Assembly: GCA_964643965.1 (NCBI GenBank)
Contig: CAZXVH010000132.1
Span: 1 to 12,870, forward strand
Reading direction: 5' to 3'
Origin: GCA-2746795 sp964643965
Lineage (GTDB): Bacteria; Chloroflexota; Anaerolineae; Promineifilales; Promineifilaceae
DNA length: 12,870 bases
This document shows, in pieces, positions 1 through 7,239 of this stretch; position 1 is the first letter of the stretch; every line of letters starts with the position of its first letter. The position numbers were made by a program, and so were the translations under genes. Below the pieces are notes generated by a model. That model did not search any database. It was not told where the DNA came from and was given only the letters and a program-made list of their open reading frames with translations.

Positions 1-59
1 ACGGCGTCTACGGCCAGGAAACGCAGCGTATTCACATAGGGGTTTTCTTTGTTTGTCAT
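1..59 (-). CDS. tkt: Probable transketolase, first 19 codons (cut by window edge)
   Basis: An ATG at 59-57 opens a frame reading MTNKENPYVNTLRFLAVDA before the left edge cuts it. The stretch NTLRFLAVDA matches the start of transketolases, where an N-T-[IL]-R-x-L-[AS]-x-D-A-V segment precedes the thiamine-diphosphate domain. Transketolase is the cytoplasmic pentose-phosphate enzyme that moves two-carbon units between sugar phosphates. A GGAG Shine-Dalgarno sequence lies about 7 nt upstream of the ATG (GGAGATTGCCC-ATG), which fixes the start. The gene runs leftward like all others here, separated from the lipoprotein gene by 350 bp. Only about 20 residues are visible, so the family assignment is an inference from a short motif. 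Confidence 0.6.
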   Translation of the reverse strand, partial: MTNKENPYVNTLRFLAVDA

Positions 60-95
60 GGGCAATCTCCAACTTTGGTAACGGGGCGTAGTGAC

Positions 96-153
96 GCGGA
101 CGTCTCGTCCGCCATAAGCTGCGCGATAGGCAGGCGAGACGCCTGCGCTCCCA
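96..153. repeat. Double-hairpin intergenic repeat, copy A
   Basis: Two perfect 7-bp stems with 3-nt loops lie in tandem: GCGGACG-tct-CGTCCGC (96-112) and GCAGGCG-aga-CGCCTGC (130-146), followed by GCTCCCA (147-153). The same arrangement occurs at 12076-12121, about 12 kb away, with compensating changes in the first stem (GCGGACA/TGTCCGC) and a different loop. The conserved order, and covariation that keeps the stem paired, point to one dispersed repeat family. Confidence 0.75.
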
Positions 154-331
154 TTTTGTCAGGCTTTCACGGTAATGCGCTTAGTGACCGTCTAAGAATT
201 AATTCCCTAATTTATTTCTAGATGCACTTTAAGCCTCTCGCTCTTGAACAAAATCCAGGTATATTTAATGATAACTATACTAATTTTCTGCTGGGGCACA
301 TCGGCGAGAAGACGGGTTTGGTGTAAACAAA

Positions 332-355
332 AAGCGTGCCGTTACAGATACGCTT
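332..355 (-). terminator. Weak candidate terminator after the lipoprotein gene
   Basis: On the minus strand AAGCGT (355-350) pairs with ACGCTT (337-332) across a 12-nt loop and is followed by TTTGTTT. It starts about 55 nt past the lipoprotein stop codon. The stem is only 6 bp, so this is a tentative call. Confidence 0.3.
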
Positions 356-409
356 ATATGTCATTTAGCCGAGGGGCTACGTCATTTGATGTAACCGGGC
401 AGTTGCCGA

Positions 410-1747
410 TTATTGATTACCGGTTATAGCCTCGCCCAATTGTTGAATGTGTTGGCCAAGGATGTCTATAGCGTCTTGGTCAGGCGTCACATTTTGACCT
501 GTCGTTATATCGGCGGCGACGGTATGAATCTCGCTGATAAGGGTCACCAGATCGTCGCTGGGGGATTGGCCGTTCCAAATGAGGCCCATTTCCAGGTGAT
601 AGGCCGCGCCTTCCAGGTCATAGACGGTCTGGCTTTGTTCTTCGTTGCTCAGGTTTTCAATGGCTTTGTCGTAGTAATTAAGTGCCAGGGCGTAATGTGT
701 TTGGGCAAAAGCGTGATCTAACTCAGCGGTGGTGATGTCTTCGCCGTTGTTCAGTTTGTCGGCGAGGGTTTGCATCTGCTGAACGGCCGTCTGTATTTTC
801 TCTGGGTCTTTAGCCGTGCCCGCTTCCAGGTTCAGGAACTCAATCGCTTGCTGCAGCTCGGCTGCGGCCGTGGTTGTATCCAGATGAAGCAGGCTCTCAT
901 AATAGTGCCGGGAAAGAACATACTGGGTGTGGACGATAGCCCGGTCCAGCAGAGCCAGTGGCACTTCTGTACCCGCAGCCAGATCCTTGGCGATTTGTTC
1001 CAGGTCGGCGATGGCGGCATCGAGTGTTTCCTTGTCCCGTCCGGTGGCGTGGGCCGCCTGCAAACGCAGAAAGGCAATACCTTTGCGGATGCGCGAGGCA
1101 GCAGCAGCAGTATCACCCTCGTTCAAGTTTTGGCTGGCCTGCTCAAAGTGGTACATGGGATGGGCGATAAGCAGCACAATGTCTTCGGCGCTGGCCAGCG
1201 CACTGCCATGCTCTACATCGGTCTGGTAAGCCTGGGCGAACACGATATCCAGCTGGTCCACTGAAGTAACAGTGCCGGATTCGATGTCGTCGGCCAAAGC
1301 GTTTAGCCTACTAGCCGCTTTTTCGCGGGCAGCGATGTCGGCGTCAGTGCCGAAATCCACTTCGGACTGCAAGACAGCTGCCGCACCGCGTATTTCTGTA
1401 ACGGCCATGTTCATATCGCCGGCGAGAAATTGTTCACGCGCCGACTGCAGGTGTTGACCAAAGGTGTTGACAACAGGGATGAATAGTTCTTCCCGTGCAA
1501 TGACCCATTCGTCTACTAATTCGGCCAACGGTTTGGTGACGACGACGCCGGCTTCGACAGCATCGGCTTCAGTGATCATGGCTTCGTCGGCTTCTTGGGC
1601 TTCTACTTCCTCAGCGGTGGCCGTGACTTCGGCCGGGGGCTGGGTGGCCTCGACGCTGGGTGTGGGTTTGGCCTGGGAACAGGCGGCTAGAATCAGGCCG
1701 GTTACGAGCAGGGCGATTAAAGTCCAGTTTATTGTTTTATTACGCAT
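410..1747 (-). CDS. Secreted lipoprotein with tandem helical repeats, function unknown
   Basis: This 445-residue protein has a bacterial lipoprotein signal: MRNK, a hydrophobic helix (residues 8-20) and the lipobox L-A-A-C with Cys23. After cleavage it should be lipid-anchored on the outer face of the cytoplasmic membrane. Residues 24-70 form an Ala/Glu/Thr/Pro-rich linker. The rest is predicted all-helical and contains about four degenerate repeats of 80-95 residues (roughly 99-183, 200-285, 282-365, 376-443). Each has a pattern like [LI]A-x-[DK][LI]-x3-G-x-x-[VI] followed by LD-x-A, and repeats 2 and 3 end in HYY or NYY. The layout resembles YfdX-like or other four-helix repeat proteins, but no catalytic motif is visible. 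The start is fixed by TAAGGAG 7 nt before the ATG. An AACGGCCGT copy lies inside it at 782-790 (Thr-Ala-Val). Upstream lie a nuoN relic and a pseudogene, so it probably has its own promoter. Confidence 0.85.
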   Translation of the reverse strand: MRNKTINWTLIALLVTGLILAACSQAKPTPSVEATQPPAEVTATAEEVEAQEADEAMITEADAVEAGVVVTKPLAELVDEWVIAREELFIPVVNTFGQHLQSAREQFLAGDMNMAVTEIRGAAAVLQSEVDFGTDADIAAREKAASRLNALADDIESGTVTSVDQLDIVFAQAYQTDVEHGSALASAEDIVLLIAHPMYHFEQASQNLNEGDTAAAASRIRKGIAFLRLQAAHATGRDKETLDAAIADLEQIAKDLAAGTEVPLALLDRAIVHTQYVLSRHYYESLLHLDTTTAAAELQQAIEFLNLEAGTAKDPEKIQTAVQQMQTLADKLNNGEDITTAELDHAFAQTHYALALNYYDKAIENLSNEEQSQTVYDLEGAAYHLEMGLIWNGQSPSDDLVTLISEIHTVAADITTGQNVTPDQDAIDILGQHIQQLGEAITGNQ

Positions 1748-2102
1748 AATTGACTCCTTAAAATTGTTGTTTTGCTGCCGGCTATAATCGGCGCACGACG
1801 TTTTAAGGAGCGTATCATGGGGGAACGGCCGTTGGCTTTACCGGGACCTTGCTGTGACCTTACCGTAACATTACGTTATTCGCTGCCCTGAAGATGCAGG
1901 TACCCTTCACAGGGTATTACAGAAATGAACTTTACAGCAGGGCCAGCAGCGGCGATGGGTAAACGCTAAACCAGAGCACGAGGAGCAGTAATGCCGTCAA
2001 CACAATCCTCCTTAGACAAGCGTAGTTTTTAACTTGTGTATTTTGAGTGGAAAAAACGGCGCTTGCTTGAGAGGAATCGTTTTCTTCTTGAAAAGTTATT
2101 TG
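1748..2102. other. Gene-poor spacer with nuoN relic and palindromes
   Basis: This 355-bp stretch separates the oxidoreductase pseudogene from the lipoprotein gene. It holds the nuoN-tail relic at 1932-2003 (listed separately), an exact AACGGCCGTT at 1824-1833 and the dyad CGTAA-CA-TTACG at 1864-1875. A plus-strand 24-codon frame at 1817-1891 starts ATG behind AAGGAG but resembles nothing known. The lipoprotein promoter should lie near the minus-strand side of 1750-1850, but no convincing -35/-10 pair was found. Confidence 0.5.
1932..2003 (-). pseudogene. Relic of the C-terminal end of a nuoN-like gene
   Basis: The minus strand from GTG at 2003 to TAA at 1934-1932 encodes 23 residues ending WFSVYPSPLLALL. 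The intact NuoN of this window ends with WFGVYPAPLLGLL followed by QGSF, and both are preceded by a run of Ala/Leu. About 14 of 20 residues match, and the DNA similarity is visible too (for example AGCGGCG, TAAACGC and AAACCAGA shared with 4273-4305). Similarity stops just upstream of the GTG, so only the last transmembrane segment of a proton-pump subunit survives. AAGGAGG lies 3 nt before the GTG and 6 nt before the next codon (TTG). Translation as a 22-23 aa membrane peptide is therefore possible, but a deletion relic is the simpler reading. Confidence 0.6.
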
Positions 2103-3368
2103 TTAAATATCCGGTATCAGGTCGAAATACTCATCGTCTTCGTTCTTGCCGCCGTACCCTTCGCCAACCTTTTCTTCGCTGGTAACGAACTCGATGGATT
2201 TGATCCATTTCACCATTTTATAGCCCAGCTGATTTTCAACCCGTAAGCGCAAGGGCGCTCCATAGAGGCGGCCGAGCGATTCATAGTTCATTTCTGTAGC
2301 CAGAATACATTGCGGATGCAAGACGTTTTCAAGGGACTGCGTGTCGTAATATTCTCCGCCATACAGCCCTTCGCCGAAGGAATAAAACACGACGACCTCC
2401 ACCTCTGCTTTGGGCTGCACCAGCTCAACCAGCCTTTCCAGGGACAGGCCGCCCCATTCGGCAATGCCCGTCCAGCCCTGGATACAATGGTGCATGGTGA
2501 TCTGCTCCTGTTTGCCCAACGCCTTGATTTCGGCCAACGAAAGTTCAACAGCAAAAAATGGATGGAGCGAGCTGATTGACGGCCGCCAAACAGCCGGGGA
2601 TACCAGAGAAAGCGGCTGACGATGGCGGGCGATATGGCTATGCCCGTTAAAAAGGAAAGCGGCGCCAGAAAAAAGACCACCCCAAAATAGGAAATCTGCT
2701 GGAGGGCATTATAATGACCCAGCGCCTCCAATTCAGGCGGCAAGTGGAAGGTGGCGTAATAGACAAAATTCGCCCAGGCATCAGGGATGATCACCCAGGA
2801 TCGGGGCGCGAGACGCTGCCAGGCGCCGGTGGCAAAGAGCAGGGTCACGAAGATCAAACCATTTACAAACCAGAACAAAGCGGATAAAAAGTGCCAGTGC
2901 CGTGCTGTGCCGATGGTATGGCGGCAAGGCCAGCCAGGGCGAAATGTAGCGGGCGTCTTCTTTGGCAGTCCAAACTGGATAGGGGGGCGTGGTCACTGGC
3001 GTGAATCGAATCCATTCCGTTCCCAGCGTGCTGTGATCGTTCCAGTAGAGGCGTGGGTGATCCATCAGAATAGACAGCCCGCTGCGCATGAGCAGGATGA
3101 TGAAGAGGAAGTTGACGTAATGGGCGAGGCGCAGCCAGGCTGGGAAGCCTATCTGTGCTGGGGCTAGACTCCCGACTTGGGGCGGAACCGCAATTTGTGG
3201 CAGGCCAAACAGTAGGTATTGGAGCCAGGCCAGGGCAAACAGCACGAGGGCTGCCACCAAAAGCGCGATCAGCCAAGACCAGTGTGTCCACAGATGCAGT
3301 CCGCGATCTGAGGGGAAATGGATAGGGTTATCTTTTGGATTTTCCAGGGTTGTCATCATTACCGCCAT
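2103..3368 (-). pseudogene. Broken cytochrome b / molybdopterin oxidoreductase
   Basis: Three consecutive frames form one former gene. Frame 1 (3368 to about 2925) gives a soluble N-terminus, membrane helices and a histidine segment (RLAHYVNFLFIILL), like the di-heme cytochrome b561/b6 domain. Frame 2 (about 2923 to 2562) continues with RHTIGTARHWHFLSALFWF and more helices. Frame 3 (about 2555 to 2103) gives the sulfite-oxidase-type molybdopterin domain, with the likely Mo-ligating cysteine in HHCIQGW and later YYDT and LRLRVENQLG motifs. The first break, near 2924, is a simple frameshift. At the second, near 2560, HFLL of the membrane domain is joined directly to ELSLAEIKAL. That removes the last helix or helices and the part of the Mo domain that normally precedes the cysteine by far more than about 15 residues. 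Intact family members are membrane-bound oxidoreductases that exchange electrons with the quinone pool; this copy should be inactive. The start is uncertain: Met at 3368, 3359 or 3356, none with a strong ribosome-binding site. Confidence 0.8.
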
Positions 3369-3580
3369 TGGCTATTTGAATTGTTGTAGATTTTCTTATT
3401 GTAACGGCCGTTTTGCCAACACCCATCGGCGCAATGACGGAAATAGAGGAGGTGCTGTATAACAAATGACGTATAATGTTGTAGGAGTGAGGCGGTTTTT
3501 AAGAAATGTGGGGATGAATGAGGGAATGGGAAAAACGGCCGTTTTTTTCATCAAGGATTCGGCCTTCAACTCCTCTCGAG

Positions 3581-3952
3581 TTATACTGCCGGCGGAAGAT
3601 CCAACTTTTCTTCTATCCACTCGCGAATCAAGGCAGATACGGACTTTTGCGAAGTTAATGCTTCAGCACGCAAAATCGCCTTATCAACTTCGTTGATGTG
3701 TACAGTAATCTGAGAATCTAGCTCTTTGCCATTATTAATGTAGTTTGGTTCAACAACCTCAAAGTAGCTGGCAGGAAACGTGTAATCTTCACCAGACTCA
3801 TCTACGATACGCAAGTAACCGAGTTCTTCTTCTTTTACGTCGGGAATTACTTTGTAAATTCGTCCGATAACCAGATCATAAATCGTTTCATCATCCTCAA
3901 AATCAGGATGTTTCAGGTATTGTTTGTTATTTACGCAGCGGACATACGTCAT
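3581..3952 (-). CDS. Small protein: barrel-like N-terminus plus ribbon-helix-helix C-terminus
   Basis: This 123-residue protein appears to have two parts. Residues 1-70 (containing MTYVRCVNN, LVIGRIYKVIPD, LRIVDESGEDYTFPASYFEVV) look like a small beta-barrel (SH3-like) found in short uncharacterised bacterial proteins. Residues 78-120 (ITVHINEVDKAILRAEAL, then SVSALIREWIEEKLDL) fit a CopG/Arc-type ribbon-helix-helix: one strand, then two helices joined by a short turn. Such domains bind operator DNA as dimers and are typical of antitoxins. The ATG at 3952 is preceded by AGGAGA about 8 nt upstream. The upstream gene's stop codon ends only 5 nt before it, so the two are co-transcribed. The pair is AT-richer than the nuo genes, which suggests separate acquisition. 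DNA binding and an antitoxin role are inferred from the fold pattern only. Confidence 0.7.
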   Translation of the reverse strand: MTYVRCVNNKQYLKHPDFEDDETIYDLVIGRIYKVIPDVKEEELGYLRIVDESGEDYTFPASYFEVVEPNYINNGKELDSQITVHINEVDKAILRAEALTSQKSVSALIREWIEEKLDLPPAV

Positions 3953-3957
3953 CTCGT

Positions 3958-4194
3958 TTATCTCCTGATTCCTCGCTTTCGCTTAGTCAATTTACGCCCT
4001 ATCCCATGCGCCTCAAACCAGTGTATTTCAGCATACTCAATTCGACCATCTTCCCATTCGATTGTTGCTTCACCTTTCATCTTTCTCCAGCGACCATGTC
4101 CGAATCGTTCATTAAGATATTGTCGAACCTGCACATTTGAGCCTCTTGCGATTATTTCTACATTACTTATACTGCTAATGACTCTGAAATTCAA
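3958..4194 (-). CDS. Conserved small protein of unknown function, possible toxin partner
   Basis: A basic protein of about 78 residues with a distinctive block GHGRWRKMKGEATIEWEDG, then IEYAEIHWFEAHGIGRK. I recognise this pattern from short uncharacterised proteins in Chloroflexota and cyanobacteria but know no function for it. The start chosen is TTG at 4194, since AAAAGGAT lies about 8 nt upstream and this leaves a family-like N-terminus (MNFRVISS). The frame is also open to a GTG at 4233, only 15 nt after the nuoN stop but without a ribosome-binding site, which would add 13 residues. It is followed after 5 nt by the ribbon-helix-helix-like gene. A small basic protein next to a DNA-binding-like partner resembles a toxin-antitoxin module with the toxin first, but no nuclease or other catalytic motif is visible, so this remains speculation. 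Confidence 0.65.
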   Translation of the reverse strand: MNFRVISSISNVEIIARGSNVQVRQYLNERFGHGRWRKMKGEATIEWEDGRIEYAEIHWFEAHGIGRKLTKRKRGIRR

Positions 4195-4248
4195 TGTGCT
4201 ATCCTTTTCTAACAGTATATCATAAAAAAGCACACTCGATAGATAGCA

Positions 4249-5664
4249 TCAAAACGATCCTTGCAGCAACCCCAACAGCGGCGCCGGATAAACGCCAAAC
4301 CAGATGATCAACAAGAGCAGGGCAGCCACAACGGCCGTTCCCCACGGCCGTTTCCCATCTCCCACCATCTCTTCCTCCGGTACAGCGCGGAACATTACCA
4401 CCACCCAGTGCATATAAGCAAACAGGCTGATCCCGCTGCTGACGACCAGGGTCAGTGCCAGCAGCCATTCCGCCACGCCAATACCCGCCGTCAGCAGTAG
4501 AAACTTGCCCATAAATCCGGCCGTCAACGGAATGCCAGCCAGCGAAAAGAGCGCCACCGTCAGCACAAGCGCCAGCCCCGGCCGCCGCCAAAACAAGCCC
4601 TGGTAATCCTTCAGCGTGTCGGCCTCACGTTCTGAGGAGGAAAGCAGGATCAGTACGCCAAACGCGGCCAGAGTCGTCAGACTATAGGCGACGAGGTAAA
4701 AGGCGACGCTGCTGGCAGCGACCGCGCCGCCCGCCAAAAGAGCGACCAGCGCGTAGCCGAGTTGCGAAACTGAGGAGTAAGCCAGCAGCCGCTTAACGTT
4801 GTCCTGCACCAGCACTAGAAAACTACCGCCAAGCATGGACAAAACGGCCGTTATCCCTATGCCCACGGACAAAGCCGGGATTTCTGGCGCATGTAGGGTT
4901 AGGAAAAAACGGAGCAGCACGATAAAAACGGCCGTTTTTGAGGCTGTGGCGACAAAGGCCGTGGTCGGCGCGGGGGCATCGGCATAGACATCACCCACCC
5001 ACATGTGGAAAGGCACAAACGCCAGCTTAAAGCCAATACCCACCAGCAGCAGCGCCAGTCCCGACAGCCACAGCAGACCGCTGCCCGGCGCGGCGGCCAA
5101 CTCAGCCAAAGCCATCGTGCCCCGATCCGCGTAAACCAGCGCCATACCAAAGAGCAGGAACGCCGCAGAAACGGCCGCCAAGACCAAATATTTCAACCCA
5201 GCCTGCGTACTATCTGCCTGACGCGGGTAGGCGATGAGACCGTAGAGCGATACACTGAGTAGTTCTAGTCCCAAAAAGAAGCTGGCAAAATGAGCAGCGG
5301 TGGTGAGAACGGCCGTTCCCAAAGTAGCCAAGAGCAGCAACACATAAAACTCCTCGCGCTGGCCCTCCCGCTGCGCCCAATAGCCATAAGCCAGCAGCGT
5401 CACCGCCAGCCCACTGCTCAACAGCAGCGCCATGAGCAACAGTGCATATTGATCCACAAACAACAAGGCTGTCACCGACTGCGGCGCTATCTGCCATGCC
5501 GGCCACAAAGCGACCAGCGCCCCGACCAAGCCCAGCGCCGTCACTCCCGCTGCCACGCCGTGATGGTTTCCGTGGGGGCGGTAAAAGGCGATGACGAGGA
5601 TGAGAAGAACGGCCGTTGCCCCCAGCACCATCATGGGCAGTAAGGCGGCTAAGTTGATGTTCAT
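4249..5664 (-). CDS. nuoN: NADH-quinone oxidoreductase subunit N
   Basis: A 471-residue membrane protein, one of three antiporter-like proton-pumping subunits of complex I, placed in the middle of the membrane arm. About 13-14 hydrophobic helices are evident. Residues expected for proton transfer are present: Glu134 in LGLELLSVSLYG, Lys213 in GFKLAFVPFHMW, Lys243 in ATASKTAVF and Lys387 in FMGKFLLL. Its ATG overlaps the nuoM stop in an ATGA, indicating translational coupling, and GAGGTG lies about 6 nt upstream. It is the last nuo gene; the small-protein pair follows at once on the same strand with no obvious terminator between. Six AACGGCCGTT-type palindromes lie inside it, most read as Thr-Ala-Val. 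Its last transmembrane segment has a relic copy at 1932-2003. Confidence 0.95.
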   Translation of the reverse strand: MNINLAALLPMMVLGATAVLLILVIAFYRPHGNHHGVAAGVTALGLVGALVALWPAWQIAPQSVTALLFVDQYALLLMALLLSSGLAVTLLAYGYWAQREGQREEFYVLLLLATLGTAVLTTAAHFASFFLGLELLSVSLYGLIAYPRQADSTQAGLKYLVLAAVSAAFLLFGMALVYADRGTMALAELAAAPGSGLLWLSGLALLLVGIGFKLAFVPFHMWVGDVYADAPAPTTAFVATASKTAVFIVLLRFFLTLHAPEIPALSVGIGITAVLSMLGGSFLVLVQDNVKRLLAYSSVSQLGYALVALLAGGAVAASSVAFYLVAYSLTTLAAFGVLILLSSSEREADTLKDYQGLFWRRPGLALVLTVALFSLAGIPLTAGFMGKFLLLTAGIGVAEWLLALTLVVSSGISLFAYMHWVVVMFRAVPEEEMVGDGKRPWGTAVVAALLLLIIWFGVYPAPLLGLLQGSF

Positions 5665-7223
5665 GGCAACACCTCGGGGGATTGTGGAATGCGGAATGCG
5701 GATTGCGGAATAACGGCCGTTTCATCCTCATAAGTCCGGTCAACAAGCTGTTGCAAATTTTGGATGGCCGGTGCGGTCGTGTTTAACACCGGCTGTGGAT
5801 AGAGACCCAGCCAGAAAATAAGGATGACCAGCGCCGTCATCAGCGCCAGTTCACGGCCGTGAATATCGGGCAAGGGGGGCAGCGCTTGCGGCCGGGAGCC
5901 GCCAAAAACACGCTGCACCAACCACAGGGCATAAACCGCCGAAACTACAAAACCAAACGTGGCCAGCAGCGCCAACAGTTTGTTGACTTGGAAGGTGCCC
6001 AGCAGCACTAAAAATTCGCCGATGAAATTGCCAAAGCCCGGCAACGCCAGCGAAGCCAGAGCCAGCACCAACCCCACTCGACTCATACGAGGCAACCCTT
6101 CCCACAAGCCGCCCATTTTGCTCAGGTCGCGGGTTCCGGTGCGCTCATACAACTGCCCTACTAGCAAAAATAAACCGCCGGTGCTGATGGCATGGGACAC
6201 CATCACGATGATTGCACCTTGCAAAGCCAACTCGTTCCAGGCAAAAATGCCCAGTAAAACAAAGCCCATGTGGCTGACGCTGGTATAGGCTACCAGCCGC
6301 TTCAAATCCGTTTGCGCAAAAGCGAGGATGGCGCCATAGAAGATGCCAATTACCCCCAACGTCATCGCCCAGGGGGCAAACTGCAACGCCGCCGCCGGAA
6401 AGAGGGGGATGAGGAAGCGCAAAAAGCCATAGGCGCCCGCTTTCAAAATCAGCCCAGCCAAAACGACGCTGCCCGCTGTCGGCGCTTCGGTGTGGGCGTC
6501 GGGCAGCCAGGTGTGGAAGGGGAAGGCGGGTAGTTTGACGGCAAAGGCGATGAAGAAACCGAGCATCAACCAGAAAGCGGTGGCGGACGACATGATGGTG
6601 CCTAATAATTGTCCATATTCGAAGGTGTAAATGCCGGTAGTTTGGCCGTGGACAAAATAGAGTCCCAAAATCGCCAACAGCATCAGCAGCCCCGCAAACT
6701 GGGTGTAGATCAAGAACTTGAGGGTCGCGTATTCGCGGTGTTCATGCCCCCAAATGCCGATGAGAAAATAGAGCGGAATCAACATTAATTCCCAGAAGAC
6801 GTAAAACAGGAACAGATCAACCGCCAGGAAAACGCCAATCAACATGGCGGCCACCCAGAGCAGATTGGCGTGGAAAAAACCAACCCGCTCGTCAATCTCA
6901 CGCCACGACGCGCCCACGGCAATGATGCTCAAGAAGCTGGTGAGGATAATCAAAATGAGGCTGAGACCATCCAGCGCCAGGTGGAACTGAATGCCCAGCT
7001 GCGGTATCCAGGGCGCGTTGAATTTGATAAGCCAGGTGGTGGATTGGGGATTGGGGATTGCGGATTGCGGAGTGGCTTGGATCCATAGCCAGAGCAGGGC
7101 GGCCAGATGGATTGTTAAGACGGCCAGCGCCAGCCATCGGGACGCCAACGGCCGCCAGCGTCCAGCCAACCATACCAAAAAGCTGCCAATAATTAGAAAG
7201 AGAATTGTCCAGGGAAGAATCAT
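5661..7223 (-). CDS. nuoM: NADH-quinone oxidoreductase subunit M
   Basis: A 520-residue antiporter-like subunit of the complex I membrane arm. Key residues are Glu145 in FWELMLIP, Lys230 in AFAVKLPAFPFHTWLPDAH, Lys261 in LILKAGAYG and Glu403 in GNFIGEFLVLLG, matching the proton-channel positions of E. coli NuoM. The start is the ATG at 7223 (MILPWTIL), with GGAAA about 6-8 nt upstream. The frame is open to 7388, but that extension would overlap nuoL by 92 nt and encode repeat DNA with no family resemblance. Two stretches come from 7-bp repeats: residues about 50-61 (PQSAIPNPQST, from 7041-7075) and the C-terminus (PQSAFRIPQS, from 5679-5713). Both lie outside the conserved core. The TGA stop overlaps the nuoN ATG. 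Confidence 0.95.
   Translation of the reverse strand: MILPWTILFLIIGSFLVWLAGRWRPLASRWLALAVLTIHLAALLWLWIQATPQSAIPNPQSTTWLIKFNAPWIPQLGIQFHLALDGLSLILIILTSFLSIIAVGASWREIDERVGFFHANLLWVAAMLIGVFLAVDLFLFYVFWELMLIPLYFLIGIWGHEHREYATLKFLIYTQFAGLLMLLAILGLYFVHGQTTGIYTFEYGQLLGTIMSSATAFWLMLGFFIAFAVKLPAFPFHTWLPDAHTEAPTAGSVVLAGLILKAGAYGFLRFLIPLFPAAALQFAPWAMTLGVIGIFYGAILAFAQTDLKRLVAYTSVSHMGFVLLGIFAWNELALQGAIIVMVSHAISTGGLFLLVGQLYERTGTRDLSKMGGLWEGLPRMSRVGLVLALASLALPGFGNFIGEFLVLLGTFQVNKLLALLATFGFVVSAVYALWLVQRVFGGSRPQALPPLPDIHGRELALMTALVILIFWLGLYPQPVLNTTAPAIQNLQQLVDRTYEDETAVIPQSAFRIPQSPEVLP
5679..5713. repeat. Heptad array in the 3' end of nuoM
   Basis: Five 7-bp units GGATTGT-GGAATGC-GGAATGC-GGATTGC-GGAATAA lie at 5679-5713, merging with an exact AACGGCCGTT at 5712-5721. 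They encode the Pro-Gln-Ser-rich tail of NuoM. The same GGATTGC/GGAATGC units occur at 7041-7075 and 7240-7282. Confidence 0.85.
7041..7075. repeat. Heptad array inside nuoM
   Basis: Five units in perfect 7-bp phase, GGATTGG-GGATTGG-GGATTGC-GGATTGC-GGAGTGG, lie within the coding sequence near the nuoM N-terminus. On the coding strand they give an Asn-Pro-Gln-Ser-type stretch in a loop after the first helices. The frame is kept, so the insertion is tolerated. Confidence 0.85.
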
Positions 7224-7239
7224 AATAATTTCCGATTTT

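Larger units (their letters stand above)
60..409. other. Intergenic region between lipoprotein gene and tkt
   Basis: No gene is supported in these 350 bp. The part nearest tkt (90-153) is GC-rich and holds a double-hairpin repeat listed separately. The part at 160-400 is AT-rich and holds a weak terminator-like hairpin at 332-355 for the lipoprotein transcript and a small palindrome GAATTAATTC near 195-204. A plus-strand open frame at 244-429 begins with TTG, has no ribosome-binding site and runs into the lipoprotein stop, so it was not called. No clear -35/-10 pair for tkt could be picked out. Confidence 0.6.

Noticed and set aside
244..429. Plus-strand 61-codon open frame after the lipoprotein gene
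   Set aside because: It starts with TTG, has no ribosome-binding site, resembles nothing and overlaps the lipoprotein stop.
770..1264. 164-codon plus-strand frame antisense to the lipoprotein gene
   Set aside because: It mirrors the codon pattern of the well-supported lipoprotein gene and has no family features or ribosome-binding site.
1817..1891. 24-codon plus-strand frame with AAGGAG and ATG
   Set aside because: It is short, has no recognisable sequence and contains a copy of the dispersed palindrome; kept only as a note in the spacer entry.
3531..3546. Rho-independent terminator at AAAAACGGCCGTTTTT
   Set aside because: It is one of many copies of the dispersed palindrome, also found inside genes, so its shape alone is not evidence of termination, although it could act as one.
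5210..5746. 178-codon minus-strand frame across the nuoM-nuoN junction
   Set aside because: It overlaps nuoN in another frame, with composition typical of shadow translation (Arg, Gly and Ala-rich).
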